A stretch of 55,000 nucleotides of DNA from Zoogloeaceae bacterium (GCA_024235675.1 JACKLZ010000004.1:1-55000); one strand, 5' to 3'. Shown: positions 17,186 to 26,522, counted from the first letter of the stretch. Numbers and translations: made by a program. The notes: generated by a model not told the origin, from the sequence alone.

Positions 17186-18354
17186 AAATACTTCTGGTCA
17201 ATCACTTGCTGGACCCCGTGTCGGGCGGGGGGACGGCGGAGCGTACGCTCCAGATGGCGCGTTTTCTCGCGACGGAAGGTGCCGAATGCACCTTGCTGAC
17301 GCTGGATATCGGCGGCATTGGCGCAGGGGCGCGCCCGTCGCTGTTCAGCGGCGTCAATGTCGTGGCCGTCCCGTGCCTGAACCAGCGCTTCTTCCTGCCT
17401 TACCTGCGCTACGCCAAGCTCAAGGCGCTTGTGGAGGACGCCGATGTCGTCTATCTCTCGGGTCACTGGACTCTCCTCAACGCATGGGTTTTCCATGTCT
17501 GCAAGCGGCTCGGAAAGCCTTATCTCTTTTGCCCGGCCGGTGCGCTCAAGCCTTTTGGGCGTTCTCGTGTCTTGAAATGGCTGTACGCCAAGCTCGTCGG
17601 CGGCAGCCTGGCGCGATCCGCTGCCGCCTGCGTGGCGGTCACCGAGGGAGAGAAATCGGATTTTGCTGAGTGCGGGGTGCCGGCTGAGCGTGTGGTCGTG
17701 GTGCCAAACGGGATTGATCCCGCCGAATATGTGCTGGCCAACCCGACAGAGGAGGTGGCCAGTTTTCGCCGCAAGCTCGGGCTTGACGCGTCGCGCTTCA
17801 TTCTTTTTCTTGGCCGCTTGAACCCGATCAAGGGGCCGGATCTCTTGCTGGAGGCGTTTTCACGCTTGCCGCCATCGGTTCGGGATGTCCACCTGGTGCT
17901 GGCCGGGCCGGACGGCGGCATGAGAGGGCTTCTTGAGCAGAGCGTCGCCGCGCTCGGTCTCGACGGGCGGGTGCACTTTGCCGGTTACGTCGGAGGCTCA
18001 GAGAAGGTCGCCGCGCTGCACGCGGCCACGGTGCTGGCCATACCCTCGCGGCGCGAGGCAATGTCCATCGTCGTTCTGGAGGGCGGCATTTGCGCCTGTC
18101 CCGTAGTATTTACGGATACCTGTGGTCTTGATGCGATTGCGCGCGACAATGCGGGCGTCATGGTTTCGGTCTCGGTCGCGGCGCTCTCAGGGGCCTTGGA
18201 GAATCTTCTCGCGAGTCCCGAAGAGTTGCGCCGCTCCGGCGAGCAGTTGCAGCGTATAATCCGCCAGCATTATTTGTGGCAATCACAGGCGCGGCGCCTT
18301 CTGGCCTTGGCGGAGCATGTCGCCTCGAATCCTGGCCAGGTAAAAAACGGGTAG
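17182..18354 (+). CDS. Glycosyltransferase family 4 (GT-B)
   Basis: 390 residues with a TTG start at 17182 overlapping the previous stop (TTGA). The N-terminal loop DPVSGGGTAERTL binds the acceptor side. The C-terminal domain has FLGRLNPIKGPDLLLEAF and the E-x7-E nucleotide-sugar motif in SRREAMSIVVLEGG. A retaining sugar transferase that adds one residue of the repeat unit. No ATG lies near the first strand, so the TTG start is favoured. A 12-bp gap separates it from the membrane protein that follows. Confidence 0.85.
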   Translation: MKILLVNHLLDPVSGGGTAERTLQMARFLATEGAECTLLTLDIGGIGAGARPSLFSGVNVVAVPCLNQRFFLPYLRYAKLKALVEDADVVYLSGHWTLLNAWVFHVCKRLGKPYLFCPAGALKPFGRSRVLKWLYAKLVGGSLARSAAACVAVTEGEKSDFAECGVPAERVVVVPNGIDPAEYVLANPTEEVASFRRKLGLDASRFILFLGRLNPIKGPDLLLEAFSRLPPSVRDVHLVLAGPDGGMRGLLEQSVAALGLDGRVHFAGYVGGSEKVAALHAATVLAIPSRREAMSIVVLEGGICACPVVFTDTCGLDAIARDNAGVMVSVSVAALSGALENLLASPEELRRSGEQLQRIIRQHYLWQSQARRLLALAEHVASNPGQVKNG

Positions 18355-18366
18355 TAGTGTCGGTCA

Positions 18367-19776
18367 ATGATTCGTGTTGTTCTCTTTCTTTTTCTTGCGT
18401 CCGTTGTTGGGTTGTCGTTTGTCGCGGGTTTGCGCTATTCCGGGCATTGGGCGGTGTATCTCTCTTTTGCCATCGCCGCGAACGCGCTGCTGCTTGCGGG
18501 GTTTCGTAGAGGTGCGCTGTACTTTGACACCTTCATCGGCATTTTCCTGTGGCTCGGATTCTGGCTGAAGCTCTCCATTCGCGTGGCCTTCCTTGGGGGG
18601 GCGTTCAGCGAACCCGTGGGCGCATTCGATGGTTCGCCGCAGTCCTTCGATGCCGTTCTGCTTGTGGCCACTGCCAGCTTTTCAGCATTGCTGCTCGCAA
18701 CTTTCGTGCGGGAGCGTTACTTCAGCTATCCGGTGCAGGCTCCTGGCTGCGCGGACTCCGGGCTGTTCCTGTTCTACCGGAAGTACCGCAGCCTTGTCGT
18801 GACGGTCTTCCTCGTCACGATTCTGTTCGCGGCGCTGAGCAATGTCTGGCTCGGGATCTATCAGCGCGGGATGGTCACAGGAACCGTGCTGCCCTTCGGC
18901 CTGAATGGTGTCTACAAATGGGCGCTGCAGTTTGGGTTTGCTTCAATCTCGGCGCTGATCGTGCGCTTCGAGATCGAGCTTGGACGGCGCTTGACGCCGC
19001 TTGCTATCATCGTTCCTGTGTTTGAAGGTTTCATGTCCAATACCGCGATGCTCAGCCGCGGGATGGTATTGAACGCGTCCGCCATCGGCTTTGGTGGATT
19101 GCGAACCATGCTGACACGGACAATGCGAATCGGCACATTGCGCCTTGGCGCGGCCACAGCCTTGTTCTGCCTCTTGTTCGTGGTATCTGTCCTCGCCGTC
19201 AATTATCTTCGTATCGCGTCCTTCAATATGGGTGAAGAGGGGGTCCAGTCACAGACCGTAGCGGTCACCGGGAGCATGACCACGCCGTTATTTATTGATC
19301 GATGGGTGGGTATCGAGGGCCTGATGGCGGTTGCCTCCTCCGATTTCAAGGGATGGGATCTGTGGCGAGCGGCCTGGAAAGAGCGATTTCAGGAAGGTAC
19401 GCCAAGTCTTTACGATCAGCGGCTCATTACCTCTCCGTATCTGACCCCGGGGGTCGATCGCTCGCGGAATCATTTTGTTTCCTTGCCCGGCATTGTCGCT
19501 TTTCTTTACTACCCCGGATCGATGCCGTTCCTGTGCGCATCGTTGCTCGTGGTAGCCTGGTTCGCCGCTTTCCTTGAATACCTGACCTACCGATTCTGTG
19601 GCGCGAACTGGATTCTCTGTGCGTTGTTTGCGCAGGTGATTGCCTTCCGCTATGCAAGCTTCGGCTACGTCCCCGTGCAGTCGTATCTTCTTTTCGGGTC
19701 TCTGGTCCTCAATGGTGGTCTGATTCTGCTTGCCGATCGACTGCTGCTGCGTGTTCAGCGAAATGGTGTGGCATGA
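18367..19776 (+). CDS. Polytopic membrane protein, putative O-antigen polymerase (Wzy-like)
   Basis: 469 residues with many hydrophobic segments from the very N-terminus (RVVLFLFLASVVGLSFVAG) to the C-terminus (LLFGSLVLNGGLILLAD). A large hydrophilic loop near residues 290-375 contains DRWVGIEGLMAV, FKGWDLW and RNHFVSLPG. The loop and spacing suit Wzy-type oligosaccharide polymerases, which join repeat units at the outer face of the inner membrane. The family is too divergent for a firm motif call. The next gene also has a polymerase-like domain, so which one joins the repeat is open. Confidence 0.6.
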   Translation: MIRVVLFLFLASVVGLSFVAGLRYSGHWAVYLSFAIAANALLLAGFRRGALYFDTFIGIFLWLGFWLKLSIRVAFLGGAFSEPVGAFDGSPQSFDAVLLVATASFSALLLATFVRERYFSYPVQAPGCADSGLFLFYRKYRSLVVTVFLVTILFAALSNVWLGIYQRGMVTGTVLPFGLNGVYKWALQFGFASISALIVRFEIELGRRLTPLAIIVPVFEGFMSNTAMLSRGMVLNASAIGFGGLRTMLTRTMRIGTLRLGAATALFCLLFVVSVLAVNYLRIASFNMGEEGVQSQTVAVTGSMTTPLFIDRWVGIEGLMAVASSDFKGWDLWRAAWKERFQEGTPSLYDQRLITSPYLTPGVDRSRNHFVSLPGIVAFLYYPGSMPFLCASLLVVAWFAAFLEYLTYRFCGANWILCALFAQVIAFRYASFGYVPVQSYLLFGSLVLNGGLILLADRLLLRVQRNGVA

Positions 19777-19830
19777 GGCATTTTGGCAGGAGATCTGCTG
19801 GGTGGTTCGTCGGCAGCCGGAGATGACCGG

Positions 19831-22275
19831 ATGAAGCGATCAGCCTACCTCCTGTTCCCCCTGGCAGCCTTGTTCAATTCGTTTTCGATGACGGCCTTGC
19901 TGCTCGTCTTCGGGCTTTCCGGCCGCGCCGAAATCGCCGCAGACATTGCGCTCATTCAGGGGGCGACGCTGGCACTGTTCTTTGCGTTCTCTGCCAATGC
20001 GCGCAATGTCGTGCTGGCCTCGAGCGACGACACTGTTCAACAGGCGGCATCCGCTCTGATGGTGACGCGTCTCGCGCTACTGGCGCCGCTGGCGCTTGTC
20101 ACCTATTTCCTGAGCGTTGGTGTCGGCGGTGCGATTGCCGGCCTCGCCATCACATTGATCGTGCGGAGAGGCTGCGAATGGCTGGGCGAAATAGCATTGG
20201 CCAGTCACGAGGTTCGTGGCAATACGGTCGCTGTGTCGCGAGTACTCGTTGCCGAGGGCTTGGCGCTGGCCGCATGTGTTGTTGCTTCATTGATCATGGG
20301 CTTTGATCTGGCTTTGAGCGCCATCCCGTGGGCGATCGCTCCCCTGCTGTCGCTTCGTGGCGCACGGCTAAGCCTGAGATCGCAGCATCTCGGCCTGAGT
20401 GCGCTTTTGCCGCATTTCGGCTCGTCAGGGATTATCGGTGCAAGCGTCTTTGTGTTCCGTTTGTCTGTCACCTTGCTCGCCGGAAAGGCGCTGGCGGGAA
20501 CGCTGTTTACTACGTTTGCCGTCGGCAGCCTGGTGCCGACGGTTTTCGGACAGGCGCTCGCGCCTACGCTCATTCGTCGATTCGGCCAAAGGAAATTGCC
20601 CTATCAGTTCGCGATAGCACCCGCTGGCATGATCATCGCTGGGAGCCTGATCGCGATCGTGTCGGCTTGGTTTCCGCAGATCCTGCCTGGGGGCGGGCTG
20701 CCACCGGTATTTTGGCTGGCGACGGGCCTCTCGGTCGCCGGCGGCGCAGTCATGTCTGTCGCGATGCTGCTGCGTACGCGACTGCTTCATGAGGGCAGCG
20801 GTCGGGATGTCTTTGGCCCCGATCTCCTGGCCAACGTACTCATCGCCACTTGCGTACCGTTCGTCTTTTACGTGTTTGGTGTGAACTCGCTGGCGGGGCT
20901 CTATCTTTTGAGCGCTTTTATCAACCTCGGCTTTATTCTGAGCGCCGGACGCCGGATTTCGGTTGAAGCTGAGCATCGGAAATGGTTGCTGGTGGGTCTC
21001 CCCGCATTGCTGATTTTGCCCGTCTTCTTTCAGTTGGATGGCGGTTTGTTCAGGGATACGGCGTTTGTTTTCGATCCTCAGGGGGCAATCAAGAAACTCC
21101 CTCTGCCGGCATCTGTCGTCGTCATGTTCCTGGGAATTGCTGTGCTGGGTAACTATTGGCAGGCGTCCAGAGCGCTGACGACATTGTTTTTCTCGGCGCT
21201 TTTGTTCGTCCTGACCTCGCTGGTTGCAGCAGATGGCAGTGCTCACCAAGAGGGCGCCAAACTGATTCTTCTTGCCCAGTTTCTGCTGCCGATGTTTGGA
21301 CTGGTTCTGGGTGAGATGTATGGCATGACCGGCAATACTGGCCGGTTTCTCCCGTGGGCCGCGTGCGGGATGCTGCTTCTGGTTTTACCGGCGCAGTTGA
21401 TATCGAGTTGGAGTAATGGCTATACGATCCTAAGGCCACATGTAGTTATTTTTAGTATCTATCAACACCTTCAGTATTTTCCAATGGTGGTTTCGGCGTT
21501 GGCAATTGCGACCGCTATTGCTCTTTGGGACAAGACAGTTCTTGAAAAGCGCGCCGTCGTTTTCCTGATGCCAGTGATAGCCATTTATTTGTTCTCGACA
21601 CATTCGATGGCTGCAGTGCTCGGTTTGGTGGTGGCTATTGCAGGGTTTGGCTTTTACCACCTGCGCAGGGACGCTGGCCGTTCTCAAACGGCGCTATTAC
21701 TTATAGTGGTTTTGTTAGTGCTCGCAATATTTGGTGTCGCCAGAGAATCTGGGTGGTTGGCGCAGAAAATCATTCCGGTTGGGCAAACAATTGATCAGGA
21801 AACATGGCAGGGAAAACTTTCTAATCCCTCTGATCCGGAGCCTTCTGCCATGCCAAAAGGTGTTGTTGAGCGTTTTGAGCATTGGCGCTTCTTCTACAAT
21901 GGACTCATTGAGTCGCCGCACAGCTTTCTTGCCGGACATGCGGATCCTCCTGACCGAGAAAAGCACCCCAGTGCACACAATTACTGGCTCGATACCGCCT
22001 ACAATTTTGGAACGATAGCGCTTATTCCCCTGATCGGCATGCTGGTGTGGACATTGCGAACGCTATGGGTCAGGCGCGATGAATTACTCGAAGATTCGAT
22101 TCTTTTCGGGTTGGCGCTGGCGGTTCTCTATTTGCTGATTTTCGAGAACATGCTCAAGGTCGGCATGCGGCAGCCCTATCCCGGGATCATCACCTTTTTC
22201 CTGTGGGGCTTACTCATCGCCCGTTTGCGGCTTCACGGTAGTCGCATCGATGTTACGGAGCCGAGATCCGTATGA
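19831..22275 (+). CDS. Apparent flippase-polymerase fusion (Wzx-like N-terminus, O-antigen ligase/Wzy-like C-terminus)
   Basis: About 814 residues from the ATG at 19831. Residues 1 to about 415 read as a MATE/Wzx-like flippase, with repeated hydrophobic helices and small loops such as RRFGQRKLPYQF. From about 415 to the end the protein has another set of helices and then a long loop near residue 665-720 (ERFEHWRFFYNGLIESPHS and HNYWLDTAYNFG) typical of Wzy_C/O-antigen ligase proteins. The two halves are each of full size, so a fusion of transport and polymerisation is the simplest reading. Codons and GC content drop inside the C-terminal half (21421-21900). A TTG at 19783 would add 16 residues. 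Confidence 0.65.
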   Translation: MKRSAYLLFPLAALFNSFSMTALLLVFGLSGRAEIAADIALIQGATLALFFAFSANARNVVLASSDDTVQQAASALMVTRLALLAPLALVTYFLSVGVGGAIAGLAITLIVRRGCEWLGEIALASHEVRGNTVAVSRVLVAEGLALAACVVASLIMGFDLALSAIPWAIAPLLSLRGARLSLRSQHLGLSALLPHFGSSGIIGASVFVFRLSVTLLAGKALAGTLFTTFAVGSLVPTVFGQALAPTLIRRFGQRKLPYQFAIAPAGMIIAGSLIAIVSAWFPQILPGGGLPPVFWLATGLSVAGGAVMSVAMLLRTRLLHEGSGRDVFGPDLLANVLIATCVPFVFYVFGVNSLAGLYLLSAFINLGFILSAGRRISVEAEHRKWLLVGLPALLILPVFFQLDGGLFRDTAFVFDPQGAIKKLPLPASVVVMFLGIAVLGNYWQASRALTTLFFSALLFVLTSLVAADGSAHQEGAKLILLAQFLLPMFGLVLGEMYGMTGNTGRFLPWAACGMLLLVLPAQLISSWSNGYTILRPHVVIFSIYQHLQYFPMVVSALAIATAIALWDKTVLEKRAVVFLMPVIAIYLFSTHSMAAVLGLVVAIAGFGFYHLRRDAGRSQTALLLIVVLLVLAIFGVARESGWLAQKIIPVGQTIDQETWQGKLSNPSDPEPSAMPKGVVERFEHWRFFYNGLIESPHSFLAGHADPPDREKHPSAHNYWLDTAYNFGTIALIPLIGMLVWTLRTLWVRRDELLEDSILFGLALAVLYLLIFENMLKVGMRQPYPGIITFFLWGLLIARLRLHGSRIDVTEPRSV

Positions 22276-23522
22276 AGGTTCTGATCGTGACGCAGTATTT
22301 CTGGCCGGAGAGTTTCGGCATCACGGCACTCGCGCGCTCGATGCAAGAGCGCGGCGTGGCCGTCACCGTCTTGACCGGGCAGCCGAATTATCCCGGCGGC
22401 GTGGTCTTCCCGGGCTATGCGGCGTGGCGCACCGGTCGGGAGACGTTTAGCGGCATTGAGATCATGCGGGTGCCGCTCGCGCCACGTGGCCTCAAGTCCG
22501 GACTGCGGCTGGCGGTGAACTACCTGTCCTTCCTGGTCAGTGCTTCACTCCTGGGGCCGTGGATGCTGCGGGGTCGTCAGTTCGACGCGGTTTTCGTGTA
22601 TGCCCCGTCGCCTCTCCTTCAGGCATTGCCGGCGGTGCTTCTTTCCTGGTGGAAGCGTGCGCCGTTGGTCGTCTGGGTGCAGGATTTGTGGCCTGAAAGC
22701 CTGTCTGCGACGGGCTTCGTGCGAAACAAGCGGATACTCGGTCTGGTCGGTTCGGTGGTGCGGTACATTTATCGGCGTACCGACCTGATACTTATTCCAT
22801 CGGAGGCGTTCCGGGAGCCCGTCCAACGCCTGACGCCCTCGAAGGGGCGCATCGCCTATTATCCGAACGCGTTTGTCGAGGAACCCGTTGGTGCGAGCAC
22901 GCCCTCGCCGGCCTTGAGTGCCATGGTTGGTGAGATCGCAGCAGCTTCGTCCGTTGTTTTTGCCGGAAATCTGGGTACCGCGCAGTCGCTGGATACGATA
23001 CTGGACGCGGCAGAGCGCGTTGCGGCGCGAGGCCAGCCGATTCGCTTCTTTATCGTGGGGAGCGGCAGTCTGTCGGGGTGGCTTGCCGAAGAGGTGGCTC
23101 GAAGGGGGCTGACGAACGTCTTGCTGCCGGGGCGTTTTCCGTCCTCGGCGATGACGTCGATCTACGCGTCGGCAACGGCGCTTCTGGTGAGTCTGCGCGA
23201 TGAGCCGATTTTCGCGCAGACGATTCCGAGCAAGGTTCAGGGCTATCTGGCGGCAGGAAAGCCGATCATCGCCTCGCTTAATGGTGAGGGGGCCCGCGTC
23301 GTCGTCGAGGCGAAGGCGGGAGTGGCGTGTCCTGCGGGCGACAGCGAGGCGCTTGCCGATGCCGTCATTCATATCTGTGGGCAGGATGACGACGCAAGGC
23401 GTGAAATGGGCGAAAATGGGCGCAGCTATGCGCAAAAGCATTTTGGACTTGCCGGGCTGACGGATGATCTGATCGCCCGGTTCGAGGCACTATCGGCACA
23501 ACGGAGGGAATCGTCGCGATGA
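22272..23522 (+). CDS. Glycosyltransferase WbuB-like (GT4)
   Basis: 416 residues beginning KVLIVTQYFWPESFGITALA, the form of the WbuB/WbjE group that adds N-acetyl-L-fucosamine-type sugars. The insert TGQPNYPGG and the late block DEPIFAQTIPSKVQGYLAAGK are group signatures, and VFAGNLGTAQSLD starts the donor domain. Next to the genes for a UDP-N-acetyl-6-deoxy-L-hexosamine, it is the likely transferase of that sugar. Start and stop overlap both neighbours (ATGA). Confidence 0.82.
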   Translation: MKVLIVTQYFWPESFGITALARSMQERGVAVTVLTGQPNYPGGVVFPGYAAWRTGRETFSGIEIMRVPLAPRGLKSGLRLAVNYLSFLVSASLLGPWMLRGRQFDAVFVYAPSPLLQALPAVLLSWWKRAPLVVWVQDLWPESLSATGFVRNKRILGLVGSVVRYIYRRTDLILIPSEAFREPVQRLTPSKGRIAYYPNAFVEEPVGASTPSPALSAMVGEIAAASSVVFAGNLGTAQSLDTILDAAERVAARGQPIRFFIVGSGSLSGWLAEEVARRGLTNVLLPGRFPSSAMTSIYASATALLVSLRDEPIFAQTIPSKVQGYLAAGKPIIASLNGEGARVVVEAKAGVACPAGDSEALADAVIHICGQDDDARREMGENGRSYAQKHFGLAGLTDDLIARFEALSAQRRESSR

Positions 23523-24376
23523 GAATTCTGGTGCTTGGCGTCTCGGGTATGCTGGGTAGCGCCATGTATAGGACGCTTTCGGAGAGCGCGGACCTTGAGG
23601 TCTGGGGTTCGGTCCGCTCCTCTGGCGCAAAGCGCTATTTTGCCGAGAGCTTGAGGGATCGGATTCTGGCCGGCGTCGATATGGAGAACATGGACTCGCT
23701 CTCGTCGCTGTTCGAGCGCGTGCGTCCTCAGGTGGTTGTCAACTGCGTGGGTCTCGTCAAACAACTCGTTGAGTCGAATGACCCTTTGGTTGCGCTTCCG
23801 ATCAATGCCATGCTGCCACACCGTTTGTCACGGTATTGCGCCCTGGTCGGCGCCCGCCTCGTGCATTTCAGCACGGACTGCGTCTTCAGTGGCAAGCACG
23901 GTGGCTATCGCGAATCTGACGTTTCCGATGCACAAGACCTGTATGGAAAATCGAAGTTTATCGGCGAGGTGTCGGACGACGCGCATGCGCTGACGCTCCG
24001 GACCTCGATCATCGGGCACGAGCTCGCAAGTCACCATGGTTTGGTCGAGTGGTTTCTGCATCAGGAAGGAAGCGTTCGCGGGTATCGCCGAGTCGTTTTT
24101 TCGGGGCTTCCGACGGTCGAACTTTCGCGGGTCGTCCGCGATGTCGTGATCCCGCAAGCGGGGCTGTCGGGCGTACACCATGTCGCCTCGGCCCCGATCA
24201 CGAAGCATGATCTGCTTGAACTGGTGGCGAAGGCGTATGGCAAGGCGACCCGCATTGAGCCCGACGATTCGGTGGTCATTGATCGCTCGCTGGTGGCGGA
24301 TCAATTCAGGGATTTGACGGGTTACGTCGCACCAGACTGGCCCGAACTCGTGCGGCGCATGAAGAATTTCAGCTAA
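23519..24376 (+). CDS. RmlD-like SDR reductase of the UDP-L-RhaNAc/L-QuiNAc pathway (WbvR-like)
   Basis: 285 residues. The NADP loop is LVLGVSGMLGSAMYR, followed by VVNCVGLVKQLV, HFSTDCVFSGKHGGY and the catalytic YGKSK, as in dTDP-4-dehydrorhamnose reductase (RmlD). It lies between a WbuB-like transferase and the FnlA and FnlC homologues, the slot held by FnlB/CapF/WbjC in L-FucNAc loci. Those proteins have about 370 residues with an extra C-terminal cupin domain that is absent here. Length and single domain match WbvR, the 4-reductase in UDP-L-QuiNAc synthesis. The sugar prediction is inference. Confidence 0.78.
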   Translation: MRILVLGVSGMLGSAMYRTLSESADLEVWGSVRSSGAKRYFAESLRDRILAGVDMENMDSLSSLFERVRPQVVVNCVGLVKQLVESNDPLVALPINAMLPHRLSRYCALVGARLVHFSTDCVFSGKHGGYRESDVSDAQDLYGKSKFIGEVSDDAHALTLRTSIIGHELASHHGLVEWFLHQEGSVRGYRRVVFSGLPTVELSRVVRDVVIPQAGLSGVHHVASAPITKHDLLELVAKAYGKATRIEPDDSVVIDRSLVADQFRDLTGYVAPDWPELVRRMKNFS

Positions 24377-24386
24377 GAGGTAGCTT

Positions 24387-25397
24387 ATGTTTTCTGGCAA
24401 GACACTCATGATTACCGGCGGGACGGGGTCCTTCGGTAACGCCGTGCTCACCCGCTTTCTTGACACCGCCGTGAAGGAAATACGGATCTTCAGTCGCGAT
24501 GAGAAGAAGCAGGAGGACATGCGGATCGCGCTGGCGAACGACAAGGTCAAGTTCTACATCGGTGACGTGCGTGACAGCGATAGCCTCGCGCAGGCGATGA
24601 CCGGGGTCGACTATGTATTCCATGCCGCGGCGCTCAAGCAGGTGCCGTCCTGCGAGTTCTATCCGATGGAAGCGGTCCGCACCAACGTGCTGGGTACCGA
24701 GAACGTGCTGAATGCGGCAATTGCGCGTGGTGTCAGCCGGGTGGTGGTGCTCAGCACCGACAAGGCGGTCTACCCGATCAACGCCATGGGCATTTCAAAG
24801 GCGATGGCCGAGAAGCTGATGGTGGCCAAGTCACGCACCATTCCGGCAGGTGGCACGGTGGTCTGTGCCACCCGTTATGGCAATGTGATGGCCTCGCGTG
24901 GCTCGGTGATTCCGCTCTTTGTCGACCAGCTGCGGGCAGGCGAGCCGCTGACGCTGACTGATCCGAGCATGACGCGTTTCCTGATGTCGCTGGAGGATTC
25001 CGTCGACCTGGTGCTGCATGCATTCGAGCATGCTCAGCAGGGCGATATCTTCATCCAGAAAGCGCCCGCCTCGACGGTGCGCGATCTGGCGCAGGCGCTC
25101 AAAGAGCTGCTGGGCAGGGACAATCCGGTAAAGATCATCGGTACGCGCCATGGCGAGAAGCTCTACGAATCGCTGGTATCTCGTGAGGAGATGGCCAAGG
25201 CGGAAGACATGGGGCGCTACTATCGCATCCCGGCCGACAATCGCGACCTGAACTACAAGAAGTATTTCGTCGAAGGCGAACAGCGCATTTCGGAGCTGGA
25301 CGACTACACCTCCCACAATACCGAGCGGCTCGACGTCGCCGGGGTCAAGAATGTGCTGCGGCCACTCGACTATATTCGCGAGGTGCTGGGTGCTTAA
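24387..25397 (+). CDS. fnlA: UDP-GlcNAc 4,6-dehydratase/5-epimerase (FnlA/WbjB/CapE/WbvB family)
   Basis: 336 residues. NADP site ITGGTGSFGNAVL, YVFHAAALKQVPSCEFYP, and the catalytic region STDKAVYPINAMGISK, in which Met replaces the usual Tyr (MxxxK) as in this family. It converts UDP-GlcNAc to a 4-keto-6-deoxy sugar and inverts C5, the first step towards UDP-L-FucNAc or UDP-L-RhaNAc/QuiNAc. A ribosome site AGAGGTAG precedes the ATG. Cytosolic, part of a WbuB-reductase-dehydratase-2-epimerase set. Confidence 0.9.
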   Translation: MFSGKTLMITGGTGSFGNAVLTRFLDTAVKEIRIFSRDEKKQEDMRIALANDKVKFYIGDVRDSDSLAQAMTGVDYVFHAAALKQVPSCEFYPMEAVRTNVLGTENVLNAAIARGVSRVVVLSTDKAVYPINAMGISKAMAEKLMVAKSRTIPAGGTVVCATRYGNVMASRGSVIPLFVDQLRAGEPLTLTDPSMTRFLMSLEDSVDLVLHAFEHAQQGDIFIQKAPASTVRDLAQALKELLGRDNPVKIIGTRHGEKLYESLVSREEMAKAEDMGRYYRIPADNRDLNYKKYFVEGEQRISELDDYTSHNTERLDVAGVKNVLRPLDYIREVLGA

Positions 25398-26517
25398 GGT
25401 CATGACGCTGGTCGGCACCCGGCCTGAGCTGATCAAGATGAGCCGGGTGATCGCCGAGCTCGACCGTCAGGTCGAGCATGTGTTGGTGCACTCCGGGCAG
25501 AACTACGATTTCGAGTTGAACCAGGTATTCTTCGACGATCTCGAAATCCGCAAACCCGACCACTTCCTCGGCGCCGCCGGCGAGAACGCCGCCCAGACCA
25601 TTGCTGAGGTAATCGCCAAGGCCGATGCGGTGTTCGAGCGCGAGAAGCCTGATGCGCTGATGCTCTATGGCGACACCAACACCTGCCTGGCGGTCATCCC
25701 GGCCAAGCGACGGAAGATTCCGGTCTTTCACATGGAGGCGGGGAACCGTTGCTTTGATCAGCGGGTGCCCGAAGAGCTCAACCGCAAGGTGCTGGACCAT
25801 CTTTCCGACATCAACATGGTGCTGACCGAGCACGCCCGCCGGTATCTGATTGCCGAGGGTATCCGTCCCGAGACGATCATCAAGACCGGCTCGCACATGG
25901 AAGAGGTGCTCAACTACTACATGCCGCGTATCGAGGCCTCGGATGTGCTGGCGCGGGAGGCCCTGCAAAGCGGCCAGTTCTTTGTTGTCAGTGCGCATCG
26001 CGAAGAAAACGTCGACACCCCCGACAATCTGCGTGATCTGCTCGACACCTTGCGTGGCCTCGCAGATACCTACGGTTTTCCGCTGATCGTTTCCACCCAT
26101 CCACGCACCCGGAAGCGCCTGGAGGCGCTCGGCGAGTCGCTGGACCACCCCTTGATCCGCTTTGCCAAGCCCTTCGGCCTGCTCGACTATATCAAGCTGC
26201 AGATGTCGGCTTTTTGCGTCTTGTCGGATAGCGGAACGATTACCGAAGAGGCCTCCCTGCTCAATTTGCCGGCGGTGACCCTGCGCAACGCGCATGAGCG
26301 TCCGGAGGGTATGGACGAGGGTACGCTGATCATGAGCGGTCTCAAGCGCGAAGCCGTGCTGGACGCGGTGAAAGTCATCACCTCTCAGCACGATAGTGCG
26401 AGACGCACGATCCCGGTGGTGCCTGACTATCAGGCGGGGCCGGTGTCCAAACAGGTTGTGCGCGTCGTTCTCAGTTACACCGACTACGTGAATCGTACGG
26501 TGTGGCGCAAGGGCTGA
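25390..26517 (+). CDS. wecB: Non-hydrolysing UDP-GlcNAc 2-epimerase family (FnlC/WbjD/WbvD-like)
   Basis: 375 residues from the GTG at 25390, which overlaps the dehydratase stop; homologues begin 'KLKVMT.VGTRPE', matching LKVMTLVGTRPELIK. Motifs are VHSGQNYD, LMLYGDTNTCLA, HMEAGNRCFD, SAHREENVDTPDN and LSDSGTITEE, all of the WecB family active site. In this set it inverts C2 of the 6-deoxy-L-hexosamine (the FnlC or WbvD step) rather than making ManNAc. An ATG at 25402 is an alternative start but cuts the first strand. Confidence 0.88.
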   Translation: MLKVMTLVGTRPELIKMSRVIAELDRQVEHVLVHSGQNYDFELNQVFFDDLEIRKPDHFLGAAGENAAQTIAEVIAKADAVFEREKPDALMLYGDTNTCLAVIPAKRRKIPVFHMEAGNRCFDQRVPEELNRKVLDHLSDINMVLTEHARRYLIAEGIRPETIIKTGSHMEEVLNYYMPRIEASDVLAREALQSGQFFVVSAHREENVDTPDNLRDLLDTLRGLADTYGFPLIVSTHPRTRKRLEALGESLDHPLIRFAKPFGLLDYIKLQMSAFCVLSDSGTITEEASLLNLPAVTLRNAHERPEGMDEGTLIMSGLKREAVLDAVKVITSQHDSARRTIPVVPDYQAGPVSKQVVRVVLSYTDYVNRTVWRKG

Positions 26518-26522
26518 GTGCC

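Noticed and set aside
18367..19776. Wzz chain-length regulator in the locus
   Set aside because: No protein with two terminal membrane helices and a coiled periplasmic domain was found in the window.
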